A stretch of DNA of 64,000 nt from Winogradskyella costae (GTDB lineage Bacteria > Bacteroidota > Bacteroidia > Flavobacteriales > Flavobacteriaceae): NCBI RefSeq assembly GCF_013403865.1, contig NZ_JABFDK010000013.1, positions 1 through 64,000 of the forward strand, in the 5' to 3' direction. Under the pieces are notes generated by a model. The model was not told the origin of the DNA and did no database searches. It was given only the letters and a program-made list of their open reading frames with translations. Position 1 is the stretch's first letter. Every line of letters begins with the position of its first letter. Shown here in pieces: positions 25,270 through 33,420 of the stretch. Both the position numbers and the translations under genes were made by a program.

Positions 25270-26253
25270 TTAGTTATAAGTAGAAGTCGCAACCTCAAAA
25301 TCAGAATCTTTAGCTGCTAAATAACGTTCTGCGTCTAATGCCGCCATGCATCCAGTACCTGCTGCTGTAATCGCTTGCCTGTAAACATGATCTGCGGCAT
25401 CACCACTTACAAACACACCTTCGATATTAGTTTTGCTTGTTCCTGGCTTTGCATTAATAATATAACCTGTTTCATCTAAATCTAAATAATCTTTAAAAAT
25501 ATCCGTATTAGGTTTATGACCTATAGCTACGAAGAAACCAGTAGCTTCAATATCTTGCTTTACATTAGTTTGGTTATTAATAACACGAACACCTGTAACC
25601 ACTTGCCCATCACCTAAAACCTCATCGGTTTCAGTATTGTAAAGTATATCTATATTCTCTGTTTTTTGTACACGTTCTGCCATGATTTTAGAAGCTCTAA
25701 ATTCATCGCGTCTTACCAGCATAGTTACTTTTTTACAAAGTTTAGATAAATAATGTGCTTCTTCACAGGCAGAATCGCCTGCTCCAACAATCACAACTTC
25801 CTGATTTCTATAAAAGAATCCATCACAAACGGCACATGCTGAAACGCCACCACCTAATTTTAAATATTTTTGTTCAGAGGGTAAGTTTAAATATTTAGCA
25901 GAAGCTCCTGTTGAAATAATTATAGTATCTGCATGAATCTCTTTTTCTTCATTCACCCAAACTTTATGGATGTCACCAGAAAAATCAACTTTAGTAATCC
26001 AACCATGCCTTACATCTGTTCCAAAACGTTCAGCTTGTTTTTGTAACTCAATCATCATTCCTGGCCCAGTTATGCCTTCAGGATAACCCGGAAAATTCTC
26101 AACATCATTGGTTGTCGTTAACTGCCCCCCAGGCTGCTCCCCTTGATATAAAACAGGAAACATATTTGCTCTAGACGCATATATTGCAGCTGTGTATCCT
26201 GCAGGTCCAGATCCTATAATTAAACACTTTACTTTTTCAATTGTATCAGACAT
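25270..26253 (-). CDS. trxB: Thioredoxin-disulfide reductase
   Basis: This encodes 327 residues from the ATG at 26253 (MSDTIEKVKCLIIG); the frame extends upstream to 26298 but through the promoter. The FAD-binding motif is GSGPAGYTAAIYASR, the redox pair is C140-A-V-C143 followed by DGFFYR, the NADPH-binding motif is GAGDSACEEA, and the C-terminal FAD motif is GVFVSGDAADHVYRQA. It transfers electrons from NADPH to thioredoxin. No thioredoxin gene is adjacent. A promoter fits at 26277-26308. Confidence 0.97.
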   Translation of the reverse strand: MSDTIEKVKCLIIGSGPAGYTAAIYASRANMFPVLYQGEQPGGQLTTTNDVENFPGYPEGITGPGMMIELQKQAERFGTDVRHGWITKVDFSGDIHKVWVNEEKEIHADTIIISTGASAKYLNLPSEQKYLKLGGGVSACAVCDGFFYRNQEVVIVGAGDSACEEAHYLSKLCKKVTMLVRRDEFRASKIMAERVQKTENIDILYNTETDEVLGDGQVVTGVRVINNQTNVKQDIEATGFFVAIGHKPNTDIFKDYLDLDETGYIINAKPGTSKTNIEGVFVSGDAADHVYRQAITAAGTGCMAALDAERYLAAKDSDFEVATSTYN

Positions 26254-26276
26254 ATCTTGTATTTTATTATATAAAA

Positions 26277-26308
26277 CAAAAGTAGGTTTTTTGTGCAAAT
26301 CCTTACAA
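26277..26308 (-). promoter_or_regulatory. Candidate trxB promoter
   Basis: On the minus strand TTG (26306-26308) and TACTTTTG (26277-26284) are 21 bases apart, matching the Bacteroidota -33 TTG / -7 TAnnTTTG pattern. The start codon lies 23 bases downstream. Confidence 0.55.
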
Positions 26309-26751
26309 TGAAGTTATTAACAGTACTTATACCATTATAAATTTTATGAATCTAAAGGGATTCAACATATAATTTCGTAATTCAAAGGTGTTTAAAAGTA
26401 AAATGTCACGATTTATATGGTGAAAATTCTAATATTAAGTTTATTCGTCGTGTTTATATCTTACAGATCGAAATTAAATTAAACCCCTATTGAAAATATT
26501 GTTAGAGAAGAATTTCTAGAAGAACACAATAAAATCTTAATGACGTGTAGAACTTAGTTAGGTATTACAACAATTGGCATAATGTAATGTTAGATTGTTT
26601 TATTTAACCAACAGTGTCCCTAGATAAGTAAAACGTATCCTGATAGTTTTAGACTAAAAGTGTTGAGAATTCGTTTAAAAAAAAATTAAAATTAAAGAAG
26701 TGGGTAACACTATCTATCCTGAAAATTAGAGACGTGTAGCGTGCTATAATA
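26309..26751. other. Intergenic region with a possible decayed small gene
   Basis: No intact gene is seen in about 440 bases. On the plus strand, an ATG at 26417 opens 21 codons with a signal-like start (MVKILILSLFVVFISY). An out-of-frame 24-codon continuation at 26486-26557 reads PIENIVREEFLEEHNKILM, so a frameshifted small secreted protein may have existed here. Nothing else is recognisable. Confidence 0.3.
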
Positions 26752-26786
26752 AATGGCCTTGAGAAATTGTATTTCTCAAGGCCATT
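26752..26786 (-). terminator. Terminator after the DUF1328 gene
   Basis: A perfect 15-base-pair stem (AATGGCCTTGAGAAA / TTTCTCAAGGCCATT) with a five-base loop lies 21 bases beyond the minus-strand DUF1328 stop. Confidence 0.85.
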
Positions 26787-26807
26787 AAACATTTATATAT
26801 TATTCTT

Positions 26808-26969
26808 TTACTTTTTTATAACTCCTTTTAATAATGACAGTACAAAAAGTACTATAAAAATAAAGAAGATAATTTTAGCAATTCCTGCTGCTGCTCCTGC
26901 TATTCCTCCGAATCCAAGGATTGCTGCTATGATTGCTATTATAACGAATGTGATTGTCCAACGTAACAT
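26808..26969 (-). CDS. DUF1328 small membrane protein (YtjA-like)
   Basis: This encodes 53 residues from [13 protein letters not shown] at 26969; the frame extends to 27014, but the MLRW start is the conserved one. It has two hydrophobic helices separated by [15 protein letters not shown], which is the DUF1328 (PF07043) signature. Members are usually stress-induced small membrane proteins of unknown function. It has its own terminator. Confidence 0.88.
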   Translation of the reverse strand: MLRWTITFVIIAIIAAILGFGGIAGAAAGIAKIIFFIFIVLFVLSLLKGVIKK

Positions 26970-27100
26970 AATTTTTTGGTTTTTAGTTATTAGGTTAGAA
27001 CCTCTAACCCTCATTACAAAGATGGCTTATATTTAGAAGAGTCTTTTGCTCATATACTATTGATATTAACCGTTTTGATCATTCAAATTAGGCACAAGAA

Positions 27101-27131
27101 AAAGCGAGTTCTCTAAGGGAGAACTCGCTTT
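27101..27131. terminator. Isolated strong terminator hairpin
   Basis: A perfect 13-base-pair stem AAAGCGAGTTCTC / GAGAACTCGCTTT with a five-base loop. On the minus strand it is followed by TTTTTCTTG. It lies 254 bases beyond the SRAP gene stop and 130 bases before the DUF1328 start, so it ends either a long 3' untranslated region or a small RNA. Confidence 0.75.
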
Positions 27132-27384
27132 AACACTAGGTAACCAACCTATACTAAACTAAAAAAAGTATTTAAACTTAAGTTACTATTAATATACTAC
27201 GAAGATAAACCTTATTATGTATCAGCTTTAACTCATAAACTTCAGTTATTAACGCAATAAAATAGGTTTGAAAATTTAGATTTATGTAACACTTTCTAAC
27301 TTTCTAAATTTTGAATGTCTTTATCAAACTAGAGCGTTCCTTTCTTGAAATACTTCGCGGTAGCACTTTAAAGACATTATCAAT
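27132..27384. other. Non-coding stretch ahead of an isolated terminator
   Basis: There is no gene in these 253 bases. With the hairpin at 27101-27131 as its end, a minus-strand transcript of up to 250 nt could arise here. I see no known RNA family motif, and an extended 3' region of the SRAP gene is the simpler reading. Confidence 0.25.
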
Positions 27385-28089
27385 TTAACTTATACTAAGC
27401 AGGGGTAAATCATTATAATGTGCCGGATCTAAAACTGATTCAAATATAATATCGTTTTTATAAAACTCTTTTGAAATGGTATGCGCTTTTAAGTCGGCGA
27501 CTTTAATGTTTTCAATATTATCAGTGGACCTAGCTAAATCTATATTTAACCACTCTTTATAGTTATTAGCACTCATACAAATAGGAAAATCTTGACCTAA
27601 ATTGTGTACGTGTTTTAATCCGTTTCCTGCGGTGGTAGTTACTAAACTAACCGTCATAAAACCATCTGCCAACCTAGAATAAACGCCAGCTAAAGTAAAG
27701 GGCTGGCGATTTTTGGCATAAACGTAAAAAGGGTATACTTCCCCATTGTATAAATAAGACGCAAAAAAACCAGAAACTATAACAACGCAACGTTTGTTAA
27801 CAAGGCTGCTTTTCATCCAATCTAGTTCGTTGATTTTATCAATTGATATATTTAATGTATTTGTTAAATTCTGAAAATTATCCCAACCATCATTATAATT
27901 ATCGGGCAACATTCCCCATATGGCATACTCAATAACATTTGAATTATTCATACGCATTATAGGAAGTGATTGCTCAGATAAACCATTAATTATTGGTTTA
28001 GAATTGTAAAGCAAAGGATATCTAAATTGTGCATTAAAAACAGATTCAATATCTTTTAAATTAGCGGTGCTTGATAGTTTATAAAACAT
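27385..28089 (-). CDS. SRAP (YedK/HMCES)-family protein with altered active site
   Basis: This encodes 234 residues from MFYKLSS at 28089. SRAP proteins crosslink to abasic sites through Cys2 exposed after Met removal. The family framework is visible: IEYAIWGMLPDNY, NKRCVVIVSGFFASYLYNG, YPFYVYAKNRQPFTLAGVYS, and VTTTAGNGLKHVHN. Here residue 2 is Phe instead of Cys. The Glu of the usual GFYEW block is missing (GFFASY), while an Asn in LNISIDK and a His in KHVHN may correspond to the remaining catalytic residues. The crosslinking chemistry should therefore be lost. The family call is sound; the function is open. Confidence 0.75.
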   Translation of the reverse strand: MFYKLSSTANLKDIESVFNAQFRYPLLYNSKPIINGLSEQSLPIMRMNNSNVIEYAIWGMLPDNYNDGWDNFQNLTNTLNISIDKINELDWMKSSLVNKRCVVIVSGFFASYLYNGEVYPFYVYAKNRQPFTLAGVYSRLADGFMTVSLVTTTAGNGLKHVHNLGQDFPICMSANNYKEWLNIDLARSTDNIENIKVADLKAHTISKEFYKNDIIFESVLDPAHYNDLPLLSIS

Positions 28090-28222
28090 AAGCGTTTTTA
28101 TTTGCAAGTAAGGCATAATAACGGATCATCATTATCCTAAACACTTAAAAAACTATCTCATACAAACAAGATGACAATAAATAACACTCCCAATCAATTT
28201 TGGATTAAATGAAAACTAAAAA

Positions 28223-28249
28223 AGCGTATTCTATAATTTAGAATACGCT
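28223..28249 (-). terminator. Terminator after the DUF2383 gene
   Basis: AGCGTATTCTA / TAGAATACGCT with a five-base loop, followed on the minus strand by TTTTTTAG. It lies 35 bases beyond the stop. Confidence 0.85.
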
Positions 28250-28283
28250 CTTCCTTCAATGTTTAAAAATTCTGAATAAATTT

Positions 28284-28733
28284 CTATCTCAAATTCTCTA
28301 GAGACTTTACTTTAGATAAATCAGTTTCAATTTGGTTTTTCTGAGATAAAAGAATTGATTTTGTGCTACTAGGCAAACTTGCTTCTTGCAATACCTCATC
28401 GTATTCATTAACAGACGCTTTTTCGCCTCTAATGGCCTCTTCTAGCATGGATTCTTCATTATCGGCTGAAAACATAGCTTTAACGTCCATCCAAGTCCTA
28501 TGTGCTGATCCTGTAAGACTCCCTCCCTTATCTACTTCTTGACCAAAAGCTCTAATCTCTGACTTAAGATCGTGTCCAAAAGTTTTTCTCTCTATTGCTT
28601 TTCTATTAAAATACGTTTTTAATCCTGTATGTTTTGTGTTTTCGGCAGCTTTTTTATAACCTTTTTCTGCGTCGTAATTTTTCTCTAATAAACCATTAAG
28701 TTTATTTCCTACTTCTTCTGTGTATGTTGCCAT
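28284..28733 (-). CDS. DUF2383 / PA2169-family four-helix protein
   Basis: This encodes 149 residues, fully helical and soluble. The opening (EEVGNKLNGLLEKNYDAEKG) and the middle (EEAIRGEKASVNEYDEVLQE) are those of the ferritin-like DUF2383 (PF09537) group. Function is unknown; family members are usually stress-induced. A -7 element TACATTTG (minus strand, 28818-28825) lies 85 bases upstream. Its neighbours are other small stress-type genes with individual terminators. Confidence 0.85.
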   Translation of the reverse strand: MATYTEEVGNKLNGLLEKNYDAEKGYKKAAENTKHTGLKTYFNRKAIERKTFGHDLKSEIRAFGQEVDKGGSLTGSAHRTWMDVKAMFSADNEESMLEEAIRGEKASVNEYDEVLQEASLPSSTKSILLSQKNQIETDLSKVKSLENLR

Positions 28734-28965
28734 TTTTTTTTAATTTTTAATTTTAAGGTAATTTTCCCTAGATGCTTACCTTTTTACATCGTTAGCGTTT
28801 CACTGCTAATTGATAATCAAATGTACCTATCTTTTTAAGGGTTGATTAATTCAATTACTTAAGAGATTAACCCAATTAATTACCTCCGAAAATCTTAACA
28901 CATTTTAAGAAAAACAAGATAAATAAAATATTAAATCTCTCACTACCAACAATACTCAAACAAAA

Positions 28966-29001
28966 AAAAGCTATCCTTTAAATTTAAAAGATAGCTTTTT
29001 A
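28966..29001 (-). terminator. Terminator after the hemerythrin gene
   Basis: AAAAAGCTATC / GATAGCTTTTT enclose a partly paired AAATTT core, 18 bases past the hemerythrin stop. The minus strand continues with T-rich sequence. Confidence 0.8.
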
Positions 29002-29018
29002 GTCTTAGTAAGATTAAA

Positions 29019-29453
29019 TTACCTATGCTCATCCATATAAGCATTATATTTTGTAGCTAATGCCGTTTTTTCTTTATCGTTAAACACTTTTCCAGACAAT
29101 TGAAAAAACGAATGCTCCTCATCTTCTAAGTGGTGCTCTACTTTATGTTTTAAATCTTTTGCTACTTTTAGCCATGCCGAAGAATCCATTTCTGTTTTTT
29201 CTAACTGCTCAATTAGTTCATCAATTTCATGATGCTCTGCAATACCGTGCCTGGCATGTTCTTGCATCATGTCTGTTGGAATTAAAGGCTTATAAAAATG
29301 CCGCTCCTCTGCATTGGCATGAAGCGTTAACTCTTTGCGCAACTCCTTAAATAAATCTTGGCGCGTTTTAGTGTCTCCAGAAGTATCCACTAGCTTATCC
29401 AATAAATTACGCTGAATATCGTGATCTTTCCTTATAGCTTCATATATGTTCAT
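29019..29453 (-). CDS. Hemerythrin HHE domain protein
   Basis: This encodes 144 residues. Iron-ligand type motifs are present: the N-terminal KDHDIQRNLL, LHANAEERHFYKPLI, the IAEHHEIDELI helix and KHKVEHHLEDEEHSFF. This is the HHE cation-binding pattern (PF01814), probably binding a di-iron centre that senses or stores O2, NO or iron. It is monocistronic with its own terminator and divergent from the AraC-type gene. Confidence 0.93.
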   Translation of the reverse strand: MNIYEAIRKDHDIQRNLLDKLVDTSGDTKTRQDLFKELRKELTLHANAEERHFYKPLIPTDMMQEHARHGIAEHHEIDELIEQLEKTEMDSSAWLKVAKDLKHKVEHHLEDEEHSFFQLSGKVFNDKEKTALATKYNAYMDEHR

Positions 29454-29710
29454 TGGGTTGGGTTTTTAGTTGATTTATAATGATTTAACAAAAATAATCA
29501 TAGAATTAAGCTGTAGTTTGCTCAAATAATTAAAAGGTTAACTTATTCACACACCTGCAGGATTAAAATGGAATGATTTAATCTTTTTGTAAAAACATTG
29601 CCCAAATTCAATAATTAATCATCTATTTTTACAGCTAACACAATCCGTTACAACTTTCTAATTGTGATTAAAAAGGTAATTAGTTAACCAAGTACTAGCG
29701 AAGCTTCCCT

Positions 29711-30733
29711 ATGATAGAAATTATAATAAATCCAACTAGCACAAGAGACATTCTTACTGAAATTAACGAACACCTCGATGGGCAAATTGAAGAACATTGG
29801 GGAGAATATACCATGACTATAGATAATGCAAATGCTAAAGGCAAGATCATCTATATTCCTTTTGATTGGGGCGTTAATCTCTTAGATTTTGATATTAAAT
29901 TTCACAAAGAATTTATACTAAAAATTGACGGCGAAGCATTTAATCCTATTCGTTTTATGTACAATCTTCAAGGGTATTTTTCTCACCGATTTGGAGTTCA
30001 AAATACAGAATATAAAACAGAGCAATTTCAATCTATAATTATTGCTAATAAGTCTGAAGGTGTCAATTATATTCACTTCCCAAAAAACGAAAAGTTACAA
30101 ATCAACACTATTCAAATTGCACGAAAAGAGTTTTTAAAGAAACGCACCACAAATGTCTCTTCTCTTAATAAGAAGTTGTATGAAGTTTTTGTAGATACGG
30201 ATCACGACAATAGGTTTTCGCATTTTGGAGAATTAAATTTAAGAATGTCAGATGATGTTAAGTCCATTCATAAGATTAAATCTAATGGTATGCTTCGAAT
30301 TCTAAAAATTGAAGCTAAAGTTTACGAAATTCTTTCTTTACACATTCAGCAGCACGATAGACAAACTAAAGGTAAAAAGCTACCTACAACGGTATCAAAA
30401 AAGGAATTAAAGACTATTAAAAGGATTAGCGATCTTATACAAAAAGAGCCTGCAAAGCAATACTCTTTAGACCAATTGTCTATAGATTACGGCTTATCTC
30501 AGGCTAAGCTTCAAGATGGATTTAAATTTTTGTATAAGCGTACGGTTACAGAGTTTATTCGCCATATACGCCTAGAGCAATCTCGAAACCTAATGAAAAC
30601 TACCGATTTAAATATTTCTCAAATCGTATATTCTATAGGCTTCACAAGTAGAAGTTATTTCTCTAAAATATTTAAAGAAAAATTCGGCATTTCGCCTAAT
30701 GAATTCAAAAAGCAAATTGCCGTTAAAGTTTAA
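29711..30733 (+). CDS. AraC-family transcriptional regulator
   Basis: This encodes 340 residues. The C-terminal 100 residues hold two helix-turn-helix motifs: YSLDQLSIDYGLSQAKLQDG and NISQIVYSIGFTSRSYFSKI followed by FKEKFGISPNEFKK, which are unmistakable for AraC. The N-terminal 230 residues have no recognised ligand domain. This type of stand-alone AraC protein is common next to stress genes in flavobacteria. The target genes are unknown; the divergent hemerythrin gene and the convergent YtxH operon are the nearest candidates. Confidence 0.93.
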   Translation: MIEIIINPTSTRDILTEINEHLDGQIEEHWGEYTMTIDNANAKGKIIYIPFDWGVNLLDFDIKFHKEFILKIDGEAFNPIRFMYNLQGYFSHRFGVQNTEYKTEQFQSIIIANKSEGVNYIHFPKNEKLQINTIQIARKEFLKKRTTNVSSLNKKLYEVFVDTDHDNRFSHFGELNLRMSDDVKSIHKIKSNGMLRILKIEAKVYEILSLHIQQHDRQTKGKKLPTTVSKKELKTIKRISDLIQKEPAKQYSLDQLSIDYGLSQAKLQDGFKFLYKRTVTEFIRHIRLEQSRNLMKTTDLNISQIVYSIGFTSRSYFSKIFKEKFGISPNEFKKQIAVKV

Positions 30734-30756
30734 ATTTTACAATTTTGATTTTAAAG

Positions 30757-30963
30757 TTATTTCTTAACGAACCAATTTCTAATCATAGCAATAAAACTAT
30801 ACTTACCCGTTAATTTTAATGCTGTACTTATCCAGTTCAAAGGTTGTAAATCTTCCTTAAACTCAGACTTAATTAGTTTCAGTTCTTCCCAAGCAATATC
30901 GCGCTCAAGTTTATGACGTTTTAAATCGTTGTCTATATCTTCAAATGTAGTGTATGTCTTCAT
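30757..30963 (-). CDS. DUF6327-type small protein
   Basis: This encodes 68 residues, mainly helical and charged (FEDIDNDLKRHKLERDIAWE), ending in an amphipathic segment GKYSFIAMIRNWFVKK. It follows the holin-like gene with one base between the stop and the next start. The same trio (YtxH, holin-like, DUF6327) is frequent in flavobacteria, which supports the call. Function is unknown. Confidence 0.75.
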   Translation of the reverse strand: MKTYTTFEDIDNDLKRHKLERDIAWEELKLIKSEFKEDLQPLNWISTALKLTGKYSFIAMIRNWFVKK

Positions 30964-30964
30964 A

Positions 30965-31312
30965 TTAATTAAAAAATTTATTTCCTACTTTCTTTATAAT
31001 GTACGCATTAAATTTAGATCTAAGTAAATAGATGAGAATCGAAATAACTACGTATATTAAACCAACTAATAAGAATCCTAGCGCATAACTATTAAGGGCG
31101 TTACCTAATTCTAAAGCACCTGCAATAGATAAGAAAATCAAGCCTGCAAACAAAAGACTGCCAACAGCAAAAACCTTTGTCACCAAACTAAGTGAAAGGG
31201 TTAACTGCTGAAAAACCTTCAATTTAAAATATTGGTGAGACGCTCTTATATAGCGCTCACCAATATGGGAAGCTTTTTCTGTGGTGTGATTTATATCATT
31301 AAATACACTCAT
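30965..31312 (-). CDS. Holin-like superfamily membrane protein (phage holin 3_6 type)
   Basis: This encodes 115 residues. A helical N-terminus (ASHIGERYIRASHQYFKLKV) precedes two transmembrane helices (about residues 46-66 and 77-97) and a basic tail. The layout is that of the 'phage holin family / Actinobacterial holin-X' group (PF07332), which is chromosomal and unrelated to lysis in most Bacteroidota. It is the middle gene of the YtxH operon, three bases after YtxH. Confidence 0.75.
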   Translation of the reverse strand: MSVFNDINHTTEKASHIGERYIRASHQYFKLKVFQQLTLSLSLVTKVFAVGSLLFAGLIFLSIAGALELGNALNSYALGFLLVGLIYVVISILIYLLRSKFNAYIIKKVGNKFFN

Positions 31313-31315
31313 GGA

Positions 31316-31648
31316 TTATGCTTTTTTCTGTAAAGTTTTATTCTTTTCTTTTAAGTCTTTCAATTTAGCTTCTAAGGTGGTAATCACATCTTCTGCTTTA
31401 TAGCTCGCATTAGAAACGATATATTCTACTTGCTCATCGAGATTTTCTTTCTGTGTTGAAATAGTATGACCTAAAGAATCTCTTAATTCAGTTGCTTTTT
31501 CGGCCATTAAATCTCTTTTTGTTGCCGCTTCATCTGCAATTCTTTGTCTTGTTACACTTCCCTTATCAGGTGCGAACAAAATCCCTAAAACTGCTCCTAC
31601 TGCTGTTCCTGCTAATATTCCTAAAACTGTATTTCCGTTATTACTCAT
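31316..31648 (-). CDS. YtxH-family protein
   Basis: This encodes 110 residues. The N-terminal helix VLGILAGTAVGAVLGILFAP followed by DKGSVTRQRI is the YtxH/GvpP signature (PF12732). The remainder is a coiled-coil-like helix rich in Lys and Glu. It is the first gene of a three-gene minus-strand operon. A -7 element TATCTTTG lies 50 bases upstream (31698-31705). Confidence 0.88.
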   Translation of the reverse strand: MSNNGNTVLGILAGTAVGAVLGILFAPDKGSVTRQRIADEAATKRDLMAEKATELRDSLGHTISTQKENLDEQVEYIVSNASYKAEDVITTLEAKLKDLKEKNKTLQKKA

Positions 31649-31697
31649 GATGTTATATTTTATAATTAATTTTAAATTTCAGCACGTTGCTGTGTTA

Positions 31698-31705
31698 CAA
31701 AGATA
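31698..31705 (-). promoter_or_regulatory. -7 promoter element of the YtxH operon
   Basis: TATCTTTG on the minus strand fits TAnnTTTG exactly. A TTG lies 16 bases further upstream, slightly closer than usual. It is 50 bases before the YtxH start. Confidence 0.45.
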
Positions 31706-31848
31706 TACGTATTGCAAGCTACAATTTGACTCTTTAGAAAGTAATATTAGCTGAAATGCTATTTATTATTAGAGGTAAACATTTTAGTGATAGAATTAAC
31801 GCATTTAACTTAACCTATTTAAATTTGAAACACTTATATACACAATTT

Positions 31849-33210
31849 ATGAAATCTATAAAAACATATAATCCATTTAATGGTGAACATCTTAAGACCT
31901 ATAAACAAGATTCAGAACCGTTAATAAAAGAGAAGCTGGAATTGGCAGAGCGTACTTTCAAAACTTGGAAAGAAATTGAAATTGAAGAGCGTATTGAGTT
32001 ACTTCAAAATTTAGCCGACGAGGTATTTAAAAATAAGGAGAAATTGAGTCAACTTATGACTGAAGAAATGGGAAAACCAATTCTTGAAAGCGAAGCTGAA
32101 ATTGATAAGTGTATATACCTCATCGACTTCTACTCTAAAAATGCAGAACAATTTTTACAGGATGCCATTATTAAAACTGATGCACATGAGAGCTTCATAA
32201 GCTACGATCCATTAGGTTGTGTTTTAGCTATTATGCCTTGGAACTATCCTTTTTGGCAAGTTTTTAGATTTGCGATACCAACATTAACCGCAGGAAACGT
32301 AGGACTTTTAAAACACGCCTCTAATGTGACGGGTTGTGCTATTGCCATTGAAAAACTTTTCCTCGATGCTAAATTCCCAAAAGGATGTTTTCAAACACTT
32401 ATAACAGATCATGAAACCATTGAAAATCTCATGGAAAACGATATTGTTAAAGCGGTGTCTTTAACCGGAAGTGAAAAAGCAGGACGAAAAATTGCAGAAC
32501 TTGCTGGTAAAAATTTAAAACCATCGCTATTAGAATTAGGTGGAAATAATGCTTGTATCATCTTAAAAGATGCTGATTTAGATCAACACATGGACTCCAT
32601 CGTAAAGGCGAGAATGCAAAACTCAGGCCAGAGTTGTATTGCTGCTAAACGTTTTATAGTTGAAGAGGCTATTTATGATGATTTTATTGAAAAATTTACT
32701 TCAAAAGTAAAAGCCTTAAACTATGGTGATCCGTTAGAAAAAAAGACAACCATATCGTGTTTAGCACGTGAAGATTTAGCTGAAACTTTGGAAAAACAAG
32801 TTCAAAAGTCTATTGATTTAGGCGCTAAAATTATCGAAGGTCACAAAAGAAACGGAGCTTATTATCCCCCTACAATTTTAACAGAAGTTACAACCGAGAT
32901 GCCTGTTTTTAATGAAGAAACATTTGGTCCTGTTGCAGCTATCATTAAAGTAAAAACTGAAGATGAAGCCTACGAGGCAGCAGCAAATTCTAAATTTGGG
33001 TTAGGAACTATGGTATTCACTTCAAACTATGAGGCTGCATCAAAACGGGTTTCAAATATTGAAGATGGTGGCTTTTTTATCAATTCTATGGTGAAATCAG
33101 ATCCTAGACTTCCTTTTGGTGGCACCAAAATTTCGGGTTATGGTCGCGAATTATCCAAAGAAGGCATATTGTCCTTCGTAAACATTAAGACAACTTATAT
33201 TAACAAGTAA
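31849..33210 (+). CDS. NAD(P)-dependent aldehyde dehydrogenase (succinate-semialdehyde type)
   Basis: This encodes 453 residues from MKSIKTYNPFNGEHL at 31849; the frame extends to 31756, but the added part has no counterpart in the family. It has the aldehyde dehydrogenase fold with AIMPWNYPFWQVFRFAIP, catalytic Glu229 in LLELGGNNA, and nucleophile Cys263 in QNSGQSCIAAKRF. The length of about 455 and the PWNYPFWQ block match the shorter succinate-semialdehyde dehydrogenase group of Bacteroidota. Cofactor choice cannot be read reliably. No GABA pathway genes are adjacent. Confidence 0.88.
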   Translation: MKSIKTYNPFNGEHLKTYKQDSEPLIKEKLELAERTFKTWKEIEIEERIELLQNLADEVFKNKEKLSQLMTEEMGKPILESEAEIDKCIYLIDFYSKNAEQFLQDAIIKTDAHESFISYDPLGCVLAIMPWNYPFWQVFRFAIPTLTAGNVGLLKHASNVTGCAIAIEKLFLDAKFPKGCFQTLITDHETIENLMENDIVKAVSLTGSEKAGRKIAELAGKNLKPSLLELGGNNACIILKDADLDQHMDSIVKARMQNSGQSCIAAKRFIVEEAIYDDFIEKFTSKVKALNYGDPLEKKTTISCLAREDLAETLEKQVQKSIDLGAKIIEGHKRNGAYYPPTILTEVTTEMPVFNEETFGPVAAIIKVKTEDEAYEAAANSKFGLGTMVFTSNYEAASKRVSNIEDGGFFINSMVKSDPRLPFGGTKISGYGRELSKEGILSFVNIKTTYINK

Positions 33211-33222
33211 AATAAAGAAATT

Positions 33223-33375
33223 ATGAAATTTGTAAAAGAAGAAGAAGAAAAAAGAAGAGATTATGTTTTTCAAAAAGATGCTAAAACTAAATTTGGGGCC
33301 TGGTTTATAATTATTGTATTAATAATTTTAGTCGCAGCTGTAGCAATCTCAGGAATCCATTTCAAGTGGTTTTAA
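33223..33375 (+). CDS. Small single-pass membrane protein
   Basis: This encodes 50 residues. The ATG lies 12 bases after the aldehyde dehydrogenase stop behind an A-rich leader. A charged N-terminus (KFVKEEEEKRRDYVFQKDAK) is followed by one transmembrane helix (GAWFIIIVLIILVAAVAISG) and a short HFKWF tail. The strong charge-then-helix pattern argues that it is real. Function is unknown. Confidence 0.6.
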   Translation: MKFVKEEEEKRRDYVFQKDAKTKFGAWFIIIVLIILVAAVAISGIHFKWF

Positions 33376-33420
33376 TTACCTGTAATTAAATTTATGCTAT
33401 AGGTGCAACAATTTTATTGT

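Noticed and set aside
30965-31312. Prophage remnant, because of the holin-like gene
   Set aside because: No other phage gene is nearby, and this holin-like family with YtxH and DUF6327 is a common chromosomal trio.
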